DNA of 64,000 nt from Solirubrobacter taibaiensis (GTDB lineage Bacteria > Actinomycetota > Thermoleophilia > Solirubrobacterales > Solirubrobacteraceae): assembly GCA_027587225.1 (NCBI GenBank), contig JAPDDQ010000023.1:49785-113784 (forward strand), read 5' to 3'. The position numbers were made by a program, and so were the translations under genes. Of the stretch, positions 1-8,390 are shown piece after piece. How positions within the stretch are numbered: the stretch's first letter is position 1; each line of letters begins with the position of its first letter. The notes beneath the pieces were generated by a model. That model ran no database searches and was not told the DNA's origin. It was given only the letters and a program-made list of their open reading frames with translations.

Positions 1-78
1 GCGCCCGGCGACGGGGGCCGTGGACTGCGACGGAGCCGGTGACGATGCGGCGGTCTCCGCGGACGACGTTTCACCCAT
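1..78 (-). CDS. N-terminus of a gene running off the left edge
   Basis: An ATG at 78 on the minus strand opens 26 codons that stay open to the window edge. The peptide is rich in Ser, Ala, Thr and Pro (begins MGETSSAET), like the disordered start of many actinobacterial membrane or sugar-transfer proteins. A TAGCCT hexamer lies 10 bases upstream of the ATG, the spacing seen for many starts in this window. The product cannot be identified. It would be divergent from the gene at 200. Confidence 0.35.
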   Translation of the reverse strand, partial: MGETSSAETAASSPAPSQSTAPVAGR

Positions 79-88
79 GCGGGTCAAC

Positions 89-94
89 AGGCTA
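89..94 (-). promoter_or_regulatory. -10-like TAGCCT before the edge gene
   Basis: Minus-strand TAGCCT ends 10 bases before the ATG at 78. It is one of the recurring TANNNT hexamers of this window. Confidence 0.3.
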
Positions 95-199
95 CACACG
101 GCCCGCGCGAGCGCAGCGCCGATCCAGCCGACGATAGCCTGCTCGCCGAGGTCGCGTACGCGCCTCGTTCGTCTGGCGCAACCCGAGATCGGAGAGCAG

Positions 200-1111
200 A
201 TGCTGTGGGAGAAACTCGGCCGCGTCTACGTGGCGAGCGGCGAGCAGCCGTGGGCGCAGACGCACGCCTACATCCCGACGCCGTTGGCTCTGGGCGACCG
301 GATCCGGGTCTTCGTCGCGTTCCTCGACGAACGCAAGGTCGGGCGCCTCGGATACGTCGACGTGGCGGCCGCCGACCCCACGCGCGTGATCGGGGTGTCG
401 GAGAATCCGGTGCTCGACGTCGGGCAACCGGGGACGTTCGACGACAACGGCGTCACCCCGCTCAGCGTGTTCCGGCGGGACGGGCGGATCTGGCTCTACT
501 ACGCGGGGTGGCAGCTGGGTGTGCAGATCCGGTACTACCTCTTCGTCGGACTCGCCTTCAGCGACGACGACGGGCGCAGCTTCCAGCGCTACGCGCGAGT
601 GCCCGTCCTCGACCGCAGCGACGCGGAGCCCACCCTGCGGACGGGCTGCTTCGTCCAGTCGTCGGCGGACGGCTTTCGGATGTGGTACATGGCCGGTGAC
701 ACCTGGGTGCAGTCGGACGGCCGGCAGATGCCCAGCTACGGCATGCGCCACATCGAGTCGGCGGACGGCATGCACTGGCCCGAGTCGGGGCAGCCCTCGA
801 TGGAGCCGCAGCCCCCGGACGAGTTCGGCTTCGGCCGACCGTATGTCCTGCAGGACGAGCGCGGGTACCGCATCTGGTACGGCATCCGCCTGCGCGAGAA
901 GGGCTACCGGCTCGGCTACGCCGAATCGCCGGATGGACTGAGCTGGAACCGACTGGACGATCAGGTCGGCATCGACGTGTCCGAGACCGGTTGGGACTCG
1001 GAGATGGTCGGCTACCCGTGGGTCCATCGCAACGACACCGGGACCTACCTCTTCTACAACGGCAACAACTACGGAGCGAGCGGCTTCGGGGTGGCGCGCC
1101 TACTACCATGA
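200..1111 (+). CDS. Five-bladed beta-propeller glycoside-hydrolase-like protein
   Basis: A 303-residue protein built of repeated blade signatures such as DGRIWLYYAGW, DGFRMWYMAGD, RGYRIWYGIRL and TGTYLFYNGNNYG. These are typical of GH43/GH32/GH130-like five-bladed propellers that act on or bind sugars. I chose the ATG at 200, preceded by GGAGAG, because the 60 codons upstream look non-coding. There is no signal peptide, so it is probably cytosolic. It sits just upstream of glycosyltransferase genes and may process a glycan intermediate. The exact substrate and catalytic acids cannot be assigned. Confidence 0.7.
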   Translation: MLWEKLGRVYVASGEQPWAQTHAYIPTPLALGDRIRVFVAFLDERKVGRLGYVDVAAADPTRVIGVSENPVLDVGQPGTFDDNGVTPLSVFRRDGRIWLYYAGWQLGVQIRYYLFVGLAFSDDDGRSFQRYARVPVLDRSDAEPTLRTGCFVQSSADGFRMWYMAGDTWVQSDGRQMPSYGMRHIESADGMHWPESGQPSMEPQPPDEFGFGRPYVLQDERGYRIWYGIRLREKGYRLGYAESPDGLSWNRLDDQVGIDVSETGWDSEMVGYPWVHRNDTGTYLFYNGNNYGASGFGVARLLP

Positions 1112-1117
1112 CCGCGG

Positions 1118-2128
1118 ATGCGCCCGGGTGCTCTTGAGGAGGAGGCGGGGCTGTCCGCGAGCGAGTTGGATCCGGCGGTGCGGCCCCACTACTCGATCAT
1201 CGTCAACGTCTATCTGAACGAGGACTCGATCCCGGCGCTCCTGTCGCGACTGGCCGAGATGGCCGGTCAGCTGGACGGGCCGCTGGAGGTCGTCTTCACC
1301 GTCGACGGAAGCCCGGACCAGAGCCTGCTGGTGCTCGCCGACGCCCTCGACGATCAACCGTTCAGCAGCCGGCTCCTCGCGCACTCGCGCAACTTCGGGG
1401 CGTTGGCGGCATCGAAGACCGGACTGACGCACGCGTCGGGCCGCGTGTTCGCCGTCATGGCGGCGGACCTGCAGGAGCCGCCTGAGCTGTACTACGAGTT
1501 CTTCCGCGTGCTCGATCAGGACGAGGCGGACGTCGTGTTCGGCGTGCGGGACAACCGCGCCGACCCGGCGAGGACCGCGTTCGCGGCGCGCGTGTTCTGG
1601 GCGCTGTACCGGCGCCTGGTGAACCACGAGGTGCCTCCCGGCGGCATCGACGTGTACGCGTGCAACGACAACTTCCGGCGGCATCTGGTCGCGTTCGAGG
1701 AGGCGAACAGCTCGCTCGTGGCGCTGACGCTCTGGCTCGGCTTCCGGCGTCGGACCGTGACCTACGATCGCCAGGAGCGCGAGCACGGCACGAGCTCGTG
1801 GAGCTTCAAGAAGCGCGTCCGGTATCTGAGCGACAGCATCTTCTCGTTCACCGACCTCCCGATCCGCCTCCTGCTCGGGACCGGGACGATCGGCGTGTTC
1901 GTCTCCGTCCTGCTCGCCGTGCTCGTCGTCGCGGGGCGGCTCAGCGGCGCGATCGACGTGCCCGGGTACGCGGCGACGATCGTCGTCATCGCGTTCTTCG
2001 CGGCGTTGAATCTCTGCGGTCTCGGCATCCTCGGCGCGTACGTGTGGCGTGCGTTCGAGAACACCAAAGGCCGCCCCGGCGCCGTCGTGATGCTCGACCG
2101 GCACTTCGAGTCACGGCCGAAGTCGTGA
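1118..2128 (+). CDS. GT2 glycosyltransferase, GtrB/polyprenyl-phosphate type
   Basis: 336 residues. The GT-A fold starts near residue 25 (SIIVNVYLNED). TVDGS follows near 61 and AADLQEP near 115, the divalent-cation region of dolichyl-phosphate-mannose-synthase-like enzymes. Two C-terminal membrane helices lie at about 245-272 and 282-312. This is the GtrB/ArnC layout: a nucleotide sugar is loaded onto undecaprenyl phosphate at the inner face of the membrane. The next gene encodes a GtrA protein and overlaps it by GTGA, the classic GtrA-GtrB pair for glycan decoration. Confidence 0.85.
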   Translation: MRPGALEEEAGLSASELDPAVRPHYSIIVNVYLNEDSIPALLSRLAEMAGQLDGPLEVVFTVDGSPDQSLLVLADALDDQPFSSRLLAHSRNFGALAASKTGLTHASGRVFAVMAADLQEPPELYYEFFRVLDQDEADVVFGVRDNRADPARTAFAARVFWALYRRLVNHEVPPGGIDVYACNDNFRRHLVAFEEANSSLVALTLWLGFRRRTVTYDRQEREHGTSSWSFKKRVRYLSDSIFSFTDLPIRLLLGTGTIGVFVSVLLAVLVVAGRLSGAIDVPGYAATIVVIAFFAALNLCGLGILGAYVWRAFENTKGRPGAVVMLDRHFESRPKS

Positions 2129-2547
2129 TCGAGGCCACACCGGTGAGGCGTCTCGCCGCGACGTTGTTCGCGGACCAGCGGTTCCGCTACCTGCTCGTCG
2201 GTGGGTGGAACACGGTGTCGAGCTTCCTGCTCTTCGTCGCCCTGCAACTTGCGTTCGGCGACGTGATCCACTACCTCGTGCTGCTCGTCGTGAGCATGGT
2301 GGTGTCCGTGCTGCAGGCATTCGTCCTGCACCGCAAGTTCGTCTTCGAGGCCACGGAAGGACGCTGGCCCGGCCAGCTCCTGCGCTTCTCGCAGGTCTAC
2401 GCCGGGGCGTTCGCCGTCAACCTCGCCCTGCTGCCGGTGCTCGTCGAAGTCGTCGGGCTGCCCGTGCTCGTCGCTCAGAGCTTGCTGTTCGTCGCCACTG
2501 TCACCGCCAGCTTCGTCGGTCACCGGAAGTGGTCCTTTGGTCGTTGA
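2125..2547 (+). CDS. GtrA-family membrane protein (putative lipid-linked sugar flippase)
   Basis: 140 residues with four hydrophobic helices. The family hallmarks are FRYLLVGGWNTVSSFLLF near the N-terminus and FVLHRKFVF and SFVGHRKWSF after helices 2 and 4. GtrA proteins are thought to translocate undecaprenyl-phosphate-linked sugars made by GtrB. The start is GTG 2125 within GTGA, overlapping the GtrB stop; GTG 2143 is the alternative. Confidence 0.85.
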   Translation: MIEATPVRRLAATLFADQRFRYLLVGGWNTVSSFLLFVALQLAFGDVIHYLVLLVVSMVVSVLQAFVLHRKFVFEATEGRWPGQLLRFSQVYAGAFAVNLALLPVLVEVVGLPVLVAQSLLFVATVTASFVGHRKWSFGR

Positions 2548-3526
2548 GGCGCGGGCGTTCACCGAAGCGGACGCCGAGGCGTGGGACGCGCTTGTCAGCG
2601 CCGGCGCCGCCTCGACGCTCTTGCAGACGCGACGGTTCCTCAGCTACCACGGCGACCGCTTCCAGGACGCGTCCGTGTGCGTCACCGACGGCGACGGCCG
2701 GCTCGTGGGCGTGCTCCCGGCCGCCGTCGACCTCGCGGCCGCGGACCGCGTCGTCAGTCATCCGGGCAGCACCTACGGCGGGCTCGTCCACGATGGCGCG
2801 CTGCGTGGCGAGGGCATGCTCGAGGCGCTGACCGCCGTCTCGGCGCACCTCGCCGGCCGCGGCTTCGCGGTCCTCGAGTACAAGCCGCTGCCGTGGATCT
2901 ACCAGGCCCGTCCCGAGCAGGACGACCTCTACGCGCTGTTCCGCCTGGGCGCCCAGCGCTCACGCGTGGACCTCTCGTGCGCGGTCGACCTGGACTCCGA
3001 GGCCAAGCCGTCCTCGCGCCGGCGCCGCGGCCGTAAGAAGGCCGAGAAGGCCGGGGTCACCGTCCAGTCCGGGACCGAGCACGCCGGCCGCGTCTGGGAC
3101 GTGCTCGAGCAGACGCTCGCCGCCCGGCACGACGCCGCGCCGGTGCACAGCCTGGACGAGATCCGGCTGCTCGGCGAGCGGTTCCCGGAGGAGATCGAGT
3201 TCCTCGTCGGAGAGCTCGACGGCGCCGCGGTCGCCGGGGTCGTCCTGTTCCACAGCGGACGGGTGTCACATGCCCAGTACATCTCCTCGACCCCCGACGG
3301 CAACCAGGTGGGCGCGCTCGACGCCGTGTTCGGGCACGCGATCGAAGCGGCCCGCGAGGCGGGCCGCCGCTTCTTCGACTTCGGCACGAGCAACCGCGAG
3401 CGCGGGCTGGTGCTCAACGCGAGCCTCTACGAGTACAAGGCCCAGTACGGCGGCGGAGGCGTCGCCTACGAGGCCTACGAGCTGCCGCTGTCCTCGACGG
3501 GCGCGGGCACGTCCAGCAGCTTGTAG
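2537..3526 (+). CDS. FemAB/Acetyltransf_6-type GNAT acyltransferase
   Basis: 329 residues. The half from about 150 to 300 matches the FemAB/BioF2-like double-GNAT fold: a basic Arg/Lys stretch, then LVGELDGAAVAGVVLFHSGRV and FDFGTSNRERGLVLNASLYEYKAQYGGG. Relatives transfer aminoacyl or acyl groups to cell-wall or exopolysaccharide precursors. The start is TTG 2537, overlapping the gtrA stop by 11 bases, which makes it the third gene of that operon. Its 3' end overlaps the convergent acyltransferase gene by 52 bases. Confidence 0.75.
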   Translation: MVVEARAFTEADAEAWDALVSAGAASTLLQTRRFLSYHGDRFQDASVCVTDGDGRLVGVLPAAVDLAAADRVVSHPGSTYGGLVHDGALRGEGMLEALTAVSAHLAGRGFAVLEYKPLPWIYQARPEQDDLYALFRLGAQRSRVDLSCAVDLDSEAKPSSRRRRGRKKAEKAGVTVQSGTEHAGRVWDVLEQTLAARHDAAPVHSLDEIRLLGERFPEEIEFLVGELDGAAVAGVVLFHSGRVSHAQYISSTPDGNQVGALDAVFGHAIEAAREAGRRFFDFGTSNRERGLVLNASLYEYKAQYGGGGVAYEAYELPLSSTGAGTSSSL

Positions 3527-4170
3527 GACGTGACGTCGCGCTTCTCGCTGCGCGGCGGACGGTAGACCGACGCCGGCGGGATGCTGCGCGTGAGCGAGAC
3601 GTCGGGGCCGATCCAGGAGTCGGCGCCGATCTCGATGTCGTTGACGAGCGTCGCGTTGACGCCGAGGAACGTGTTCTCGCCCACCACGACGCTGCCGGAG
3701 ATCACGACGTGGCTGGCGATGAAGACGTTGTCCCGGATCGTCGAGTGGTGGCCGATGTGGTTGCCGCTCCAGAGGACGACGTTGTCGCCGACGGTGACGA
3801 ACGGCTGCAGCGTGTTGTCCTCGAAGATGAACACGTGCTCGCCGAGCTGGACGTTGCGCCACACGAACGCGCGGCTGGACACGTAGCTGGCCAGCGCGTA
3901 CCCGCGCTCCTTCGCCGTCTTCGCCAGGCGGGCGCGCAGTCGGTTGAGCTGCGAGTAGACCATCGCCACGTACACGGAATGCTCGGCCGCGGGGTGGGTC
4001 TCCTCGAGCGTCTCGAAGTCGACGACGGGCAGGCCGAAGAACTCGTCGCGCTTGCGGTACTCGGCCTCGACGGCGAACGCCACCACTTCGTACGGCGAGT
4101 CGTGGGTGAAGTACTCGTACGCGATCTCGGCGAACAGCGAGTCGCCGACGATGACGAGCTTGCCGCTCAT
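3475..4170 (-). CDS. NeuD/PglD-like sugar O/N-acyltransferase (left-handed beta-helix)
   Basis: 231 residues. Residues 1-85 form a Rossmann-like half (GKLVIVGDSLFAEIAYEYF). Residues 95-210 carry hexapeptide repeats of the LbH acetyltransferases (VQLGEHVFI, VTVGDNVVL, STIRDNVFI, VVVGENTFL, IEIGADSWI), with NHIGHHS as the likely catalytic His region. Relatives acetylate amino sugars or sialic acids. It shares ATGA with the methyltransferase upstream. It may N-acylate the 3-amino sugar made by the FdtA/FdtB genes next door, but that link is inference. Confidence 0.8.
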   Translation of the reverse strand: MSGKLVIVGDSLFAEIAYEYFTHDSPYEVVAFAVEAEYRKRDEFFGLPVVDFETLEETHPAAEHSVYVAMVYSQLNRLRARLAKTAKERGYALASYVSSRAFVWRNVQLGEHVFIFEDNTLQPFVTVGDNVVLWSGNHIGHHSTIRDNVFIASHVVISGSVVVGENTFLGVNATLVNDIEIGADSWIGPDVSLTRSIPPASVYRPPRSEKRDVTSYKLLDVPAPVEDSGSS

Positions 4171-4922
4171 GGGCGCACCACCAGCAGGTCCTCACGGCGG
4201 TTGGCCATCGGCAGGCTCGGGTCCTGCGGCACGATCCAGGCGTGGAAGCCGGCCGCGCGGGCACGGGCGACCAGGCTCAGCACGACGGCGTCGTCCATGC
4301 GGCCGCGCTGGATCGCGTTGAAGGAGACCGGCGGCGGCGAATCGTCCTGCGCGAACTCCTTGTGCCGGGCCTGCCCGGCATCGGAGGCGAAGTAGCGCGA
4401 GCGCATCGACGCGTTGGGCAGGTCCCCGATCAGCAGCGCGCCGCCCGGCGCCAGGAGCTCGAGGGCGGCGTCGAGGAACCCGAACACGCTGCCGTCCTCG
4501 AAGACGTACTGGATCACGCTGTAGGCGAGGACGGCGGCGGCGGTGCCGCGCTCCTCGCCGAGCTCGGCGGCGACGTCCGGGAAGCGCCCCGGGACCTTGC
4601 GCAGCCCCGGGCCGTCGGCGTGGTGGTCGAGCATCTCCGACGAGTCCACGAACACGAGGTGGTGGTCGCGCTCCTCGCAATGCGTGCGGAGCATCTGCGG
4701 CAGCTCGCTGCAGCCGGGGCCGATGTCGACCACGACCGAGCCCGAGCCGTCGAGCGCAGGGAGCTTGCGACGTATGTCCTCGAAGATCGCCCGCTCGAAG
4801 CCCTCGCGGTAGTCATCGGGGAACCCGATCCGCTCGTAGGGACTCAGCGCTTCGTCGTGCGCCAGACGCCGGAAGTCGTCAAACGAGAGCTCCGCGAAGC
4901 GCGCGTAGTCTTTACCACCCAT
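4167..4922 (-). CDS. Class I SAM-dependent methyltransferase
   Basis: 251 residues. Motif I is VVVDIGPGCSELP at about 64-76, the acidic loop is LVFVDSSEMLD, and LLAPGGALLIGDLP follows motif III. The substrate is unknown; the position among dTDP-sugar genes suggests a sugar or glycan. Its ATG (4920-4922 on the minus strand) overlaps the ATG of the divergent ketoisomerase gene. Minus-strand TAAGGT lies 8 bases upstream, inside that neighbour. Confidence 0.75.
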   Translation of the reverse strand: MGGKDYARFAELSFDDFRRLAHDEALSPYERIGFPDDYREGFERAIFEDIRRKLPALDGSGSVVVDIGPGCSELPQMLRTHCEERDHHLVFVDSSEMLDHHADGPGLRKVPGRFPDVAAELGEERGTAAAVLAYSVIQYVFEDGSVFGFLDAALELLAPGGALLIGDLPNASMRSRYFASDAGQARHKEFAQDDSPPPVSFNAIQRGRMDDAVVLSLVARARAAGFHAWIVPQDPSLPMANRREDLLVVRP

Positions 4923-4936
4923 GCAGCCAGACCTTA
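4906..4936. promoter_or_regulatory. Back-to-back -10-like sites inside each other's gene
   Basis: Plus-strand TAGTCT at 4906-4911 ends 9 bases before ATG 4921. Minus-strand TAAGGT (4936-4931) ends 8 bases before the ATG at 4922. Each hexamer lies within the coding sequence of the opposite gene, because the two start codons overlap at CATG 4920-4923. Confidence 0.45.
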
Positions 4937-5337
4937 CTCGACGCTCGGGGTTGGTAGAGCTCCCGCTGATTCCTGATCAACGCGGCAATCTGACCTTCGT
5001 GGAAGGCGTCAACCACGTGCCGTTCGAGATCAAGCGGGCGTACTGGATCTACGACGTGCCGGGCGGCGCGCACCGGGGAGGTCACGCCTATCACCAGCTC
5101 GAGGAGTTGGTGATCGCGCTCTCCGGCAGCTTCGAGGTGTCGGTCGACGACGGTGTCCAGCGTTCCAGCTTCACGCTCAACCGTGGGTACGTCGGGCTGT
5201 ACATCCCGGCGACGACCTGGCGCACGCTCACGCACTTCTCCACCAACGCCGTCTGCCTCTGCCTCGCCTCGGCGCCGTACGACGAGAGCGACTACATCCG
5301 CAGCTACCCCGAGTTCCTCGAGCTGGTGGCGCCGTGA
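4921..5337 (+). CDS. dTDP-sugar 3,4-ketoisomerase (FdtA/QdtA-like cupin), copy 1
   Basis: 138 residues, a single cupin barrel of the FdtA/QdtA/WxcM C-terminal family. The family isomerises dTDP-4-keto-6-deoxyglucose to the 3-keto sugar. The motif is RGGHAYHQLEELVIALSGSFEVSVDDG, followed by IPATTWRTLTHF. The position that is the second His of the usual GxHAH motif is Tyr in this copy. It is translationally coupled by GTGA to a second family member. Its ATG overlaps that of the divergent methyltransferase gene. Confidence 0.8.
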   Translation: MQPDLTRRSGLVELPLIPDQRGNLTFVEGVNHVPFEIKRAYWIYDVPGGAHRGGHAYHQLEELVIALSGSFEVSVDDGVQRSSFTLNRGYVGLYIPATTWRTLTHFSTNAVCLCLASAPYDESDYIRSYPEFLELVAP

Positions 5338-5756
5338 ACACGGTCGATGACTGCGCGGTGCTGGACCTGCCGCGGATCGCGGCACAGGACGGTGCGCTGA
5401 CGCCGGTCGAGGGCGGGGGCGTCGTCCCCTTCGAGATCGCGCGCGTCTTCTACGTCTACGACGTCGTCGGCGGCGCCGAGCGCGGCGGCCACGCCCACCA
5501 CGAGCTGCACCAGTTCATCGTGACCATCATGGGCAGCGTGAACGTCACGGTCGATGACGGGCGGCAGAGGCGCGACTTCCTCCTGAACCGACCGTACAAG
5601 GGACTGCACGTTCCGCCGCAGCTCTGGTGCGACCTGACCGACTTCTCGGGCGGCGCCGTCGTGGTCGTGCTGGCCTCGCACCCGTACGAGGAGGCCGACT
5701 ACATCCGGGACCACGGCGACTTCCTCGAGTTCCGCGGATCGGTGGCGTCGGCGTGA
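5334..5756 (+). CDS. dTDP-sugar 3,4-ketoisomerase (FdtA/QdtA-like cupin), copy 2
   Basis: 140 residues, the same cupin family as the gene before it. Here the motif is RGGHAHHELHQFIVTIMGSVNVTVDDG, with the standard His-Ala-His pair, and it ends YEEADYIRDHGDFLEF. It probably supplies the 3-keto sugar to the aminotransferase encoded next. The start is GTG 5334 within GTGA. The two copies are clearly homologous but diverged, so this is an old duplication or recruitment of two specificities. Confidence 0.82.
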   Translation: MNTVDDCAVLDLPRIAAQDGALTPVEGGGVVPFEIARVFYVYDVVGGAERGGHAHHELHQFIVTIMGSVNVTVDDGRQRRDFLLNRPYKGLHVPPQLWCDLTDFSGGAVVVVLASHPYEEADYIRDHGDFLEFRGSVASA

Positions 5757-6862
5757 ACGTCCCCTTCCTCGACTTCACGCGGCTCGCGCAGGCGACCGCC
5801 GACGCGACCCAGGCCGCCGTCCAGGCGGTCACCGCGAGCGGCCGGGTGATTCTCGGCCCCGAGGTGCAGGCGTTCGAGCAGGCCTGGGCCGAGGCGTGCG
5901 GCGTCGGGCACGCCGTCGGCGTGGGCTCGGGCACCGACGCGCTGGAGATCGCGCTGCGGGCGTTCGGCGTCGGTCCCGGTGACGAGGTCGTCACCCAGGC
6001 CAACACCTGCCCGCCGACCGCCTCGGCGATCGCGCGGACCGGTGCCCGCGTCGTGCTCTGCGATGTCGACGAGGCGTCCGGACGCATCGATCTGCAATCG
6101 CTCCAAGGGGCGCTCACGGAGCGGACGAAGGCCGTCATCCCGGTGCATCTGTACGGGCAGTGCGCGGATGTCGCCGCGGTGCGAGCCGTGTTGCCCGACG
6201 GCGTGTGGGTGCTCGAGGACTGCGCCCAGGCTCACCTGGCGACCTTCGAGGGGCGGCCGGCGGGTGCCGTCGGCGACGCCGCGGCGTGGTCGTTCTACCC
6301 GAGCAAGAACCTCGGCGCCCTCGGGGACGCCGGCGCGACGACGACGGACGACCCGGTGCTCGCCGACCGCATGCGCGAGCTGCGGCAGTACGGGGCCTTC
6401 GGGCAGTCGGACGCCTCAGGCTTCGGGATGAACAGTCGCTTGGACGAGCTGCAGGCCGCCGTGCTGACCCGCCGACTGGAGCTTCTCCCGGCATGGACGG
6501 AGCGTCGCCGCGCGATCGCCTCGGCGTACCGGGACGCGCTCGCGGGCACCCGCCTCGAGCCGCTGGAGCTCGACCCGCGCGCCGAGCACGCCTACCACCT
6601 GTTCGTCGTCCGCAGCACGGAGCGCGACGACGTCCGGCGCCGGCTCCTCGAGCGCGGCGTCCAGACGCTCGTGCACTACGCCACGCCGCTGCACCGACTC
6701 CCCGCCTTCGCCGCCTCGGTCGCGACGCCCGTGTCCCTGGCGCGTTCGGAGCTGCTCTGTGACCAGGTCCTGAGCCTTCCACTCAATCCGTTGCTGAGCG
6801 ACGCCGAGGTCGCTGCCGTCATCGAGGCGAGCCGGTCGGTCGCCGCGGGGGGTCAGAAGTAG
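5753..6862 (+). CDS. DegT/DnrJ/EryC1 (FdtB-like) sugar aminotransferase
   Basis: 369 residues. VNVPFLDFTRL opens the protein, GSGTDALEIALRAFGVGPGDEVVTQANT binds PLP phosphate, and WSFYPSKNLGALGDAG carries the Schiff-base lysine at about residue 185. The family installs the 3-amino group on dTDP-3-keto-6-deoxyhexose (Fuc3N or Qui3N). The start is GTG 5753 (GTGA overlap), which removes a 42-codon non-homologous extension. No dTDP-glucose synthase or 4,6-dehydratase gene is in the window, so the precursor must come from elsewhere. Confidence 0.88.
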   Translation: MNVPFLDFTRLAQATADATQAAVQAVTASGRVILGPEVQAFEQAWAEACGVGHAVGVGSGTDALEIALRAFGVGPGDEVVTQANTCPPTASAIARTGARVVLCDVDEASGRIDLQSLQGALTERTKAVIPVHLYGQCADVAAVRAVLPDGVWVLEDCAQAHLATFEGRPAGAVGDAAAWSFYPSKNLGALGDAGATTTDDPVLADRMRELRQYGAFGQSDASGFGMNSRLDELQAAVLTRRLELLPAWTERRRAIASAYRDALAGTRLEPLELDPRAEHAYHLFVVRSTERDDVRRRLLERGVQTLVHYATPLHRLPAFAASVATPVSLARSELLCDQVLSLPLNPLLSDAEVAAVIEASRSVAAGGQK

Positions 6863-7758
6863 TCCCGGCCGATTCGGTCGGACCACAGCGACGACGGGTA
6901 GTAGTCGCAGACCGGGGTGTCGGTCATCGCGAAACGAACCCCGATGCGCAGCATCCGCTCGCACAGGCCCCAGTCGTTGGGCGTCTCGAAGATCCAGTCG
7001 GTCGGTTGGTGGGGCAGGAAGCGCAGTGCGCCGTGGAACATCGAGCACTGCGTGCCCCAGTGGCCGTTGCTGGGCGGGAAGGTGCACAGCAGCACGTTGT
7101 CGTCGTCCGGATGGTGCTCGTCGATTTGACCGTAGGGGACCTCGGCCTGCTGGTCGCGAGCGAGCGCCAGCAAGGTCTCGATGTACTCCGGCCGCAATGC
7201 GTCGTCGTCGCTGTTGGAGCCGATCCAGCTGCCCTTGGCCAGCGCGAGGCCGGTGTTGTAGGGCGCGGTCCCGCTCACGTACCAGGCGCGTTCGGGCTGG
7301 TCGGGATAGGGGCCGCGATAGGGAAGGTTGACGAAGCGCACGCGGTCATCGTTGAACGAGCGGCACACCTGCTCGGCCTCGGGCGCCGCGGCGTCCCCCA
7401 CCACCAGCACCTCGAAACGCTCGTAGGTCTGCGCCAGCACCGACGGCAGTGAGCGCTCCCTGAGCTCCTTGAAGTTGCGGTAGGTGGTGATGATCACCGT
7501 GACCAGCGGCTCATCCTCGGTGAACGCCGCCTCGTACTCGGGCGTCGCGCGTAGTGCCCAGAGCTGCGCGCGGGCCGCGGCGTCGTCGTCGCGGACATAG
7601 CGCAGCGCCTGCATTGTCGCGGCGTGCGCGCCGGAGTTGAACTGCTGCAGCGCCTGCACCTGCGCGGACACGTCCGCCAGTTGCGAACGCATCGCGGTCA
7701 GCTCGGCGCGGGCGGAGCGCCACGCGCCGACGGGGTTGCGAAACCTCACCGGGCGCAT
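6853..7758 (-). CDS. GT2 family glycosyltransferase with N-terminal coiled coil
   Basis: 301 residues. Residues 10-60 are Ala/Gln/Leu-rich and likely helical or coiled coil. The GT-A domain starts at about 84 with LVTVIITTYRNFKELRERSLPSVLAQTYERFEVLVV. The metal-binding region is GSNSDDDAL. There are no membrane helices, so it is cytosolic and probably peripheral. It converges on the aminotransferase gene with a 10-base overlap. It may transfer the amino sugar, but this is only inferred from position. Confidence 0.8.
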   Translation of the reverse strand: MRPVRFRNPVGAWRSARAELTAMRSQLADVSAQVQALQQFNSGAHAATMQALRYVRDDDAAARAQLWALRATPEYEAAFTEDEPLVTVIITTYRNFKELRERSLPSVLAQTYERFEVLVVGDAAAPEAEQVCRSFNDDRVRFVNLPYRGPYPDQPERAWYVSGTAPYNTGLALAKGSWIGSNSDDDALRPEYIETLLALARDQQAEVPYGQIDEHHPDDDNVLLCTFPPSNGHWGTQCSMFHGALRFLPHQPTDWIFETPNDWGLCERMLRIGVRFAMTDTPVCDYYPSSLWSDRIGRDYF

Positions 7759-7847
7759 CCTAGCCGCGCGGCGGCTACCACATCTGCCATCTGGCCGGCG
7801 AGCGTGATCGGTTCGTCCAGTCCTCGTACGCGCTGATGGTCGCGGCC

Positions 7848-7853
7848 TAGACT
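7848..7853 (+). promoter_or_regulatory. TAGACT -10-like promoter element
   Basis: TAGACT followed by 9 bases and the ATG at 7863. The same hexamer and exact spacing recur at 13550 and 15130. Confidence 0.5.
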
Positions 7854-7862
7854 GCTGCGCTC

Positions 7863-8318
7863 ATGGCCAGGTTCAACAGTCTCTGGCGGGCGCTGATGGA
7901 GCCGCGCGCTGAGCCGCTTCGCTACGTGATGGTGGGCGGCCTCACGGTGGTGACCTACATCGGCCTCACGTTGGTGTTCGCCGGTGGGCTGGACCTCGCG
8001 ATCCAGCTCGCGATGCTCTGCGCGTACTCACTGTCGCTCGGCCTGCACTTCACCGGCCAGCGCCTGTTCGTCTTCCAGACCCGCTCCGGATTCGAGCTCG
8101 CCATGCACCATCAGGCACGTCGCTACCTGCTGCTCGGCGGCGCGCAGATCAGCCTCTCGCTGACCGCAACGACGTTCCTGCCTGGCGTGATCGGCGTCGA
8201 TGAGCGGATCGTGTACGCCGTGGCCACGGTCGTGCTGGCGATCGCCTCCTACTTGATGCTCCGCTTCCACGTGTTCCACGAGCGGCGGGCCCCGCTCGCG
8301 GCGCAGAACGCGGGCTAG
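7863..8318 (+). CDS. GtrA-family membrane protein, second copy
   Basis: 151 residues with four predicted membrane helices. The family signature is LRYVMVGGLTVVTYIGLTLVF; FTGQRLFVF and LMLRFHVFHER follow helices 2 and 4. It is probably the flippase-like partner of the GT2 enzyme encoded 72 bases downstream. It is only distantly similar to the GtrA at 2125, so the cluster carries two independent GtrA/GT2 sets. Confidence 0.82.
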   Translation: MARFNSLWRALMEPRAEPLRYVMVGGLTVVTYIGLTLVFAGGLDLAIQLAMLCAYSLSLGLHFTGQRLFVFQTRSGFELAMHHQARRYLLLGGAQISLSLTATTFLPGVIGVDERIVYAVATVVLAIASYLMLRFHVFHERRAPLAAQNAG

Positions 8319-8390
8319 TCCGCAATGTCGACACCTTCGTCTCGTACGCTGTCCACCAATGCGTTGTCCTGAACACGGAGCCTTCTCGAA

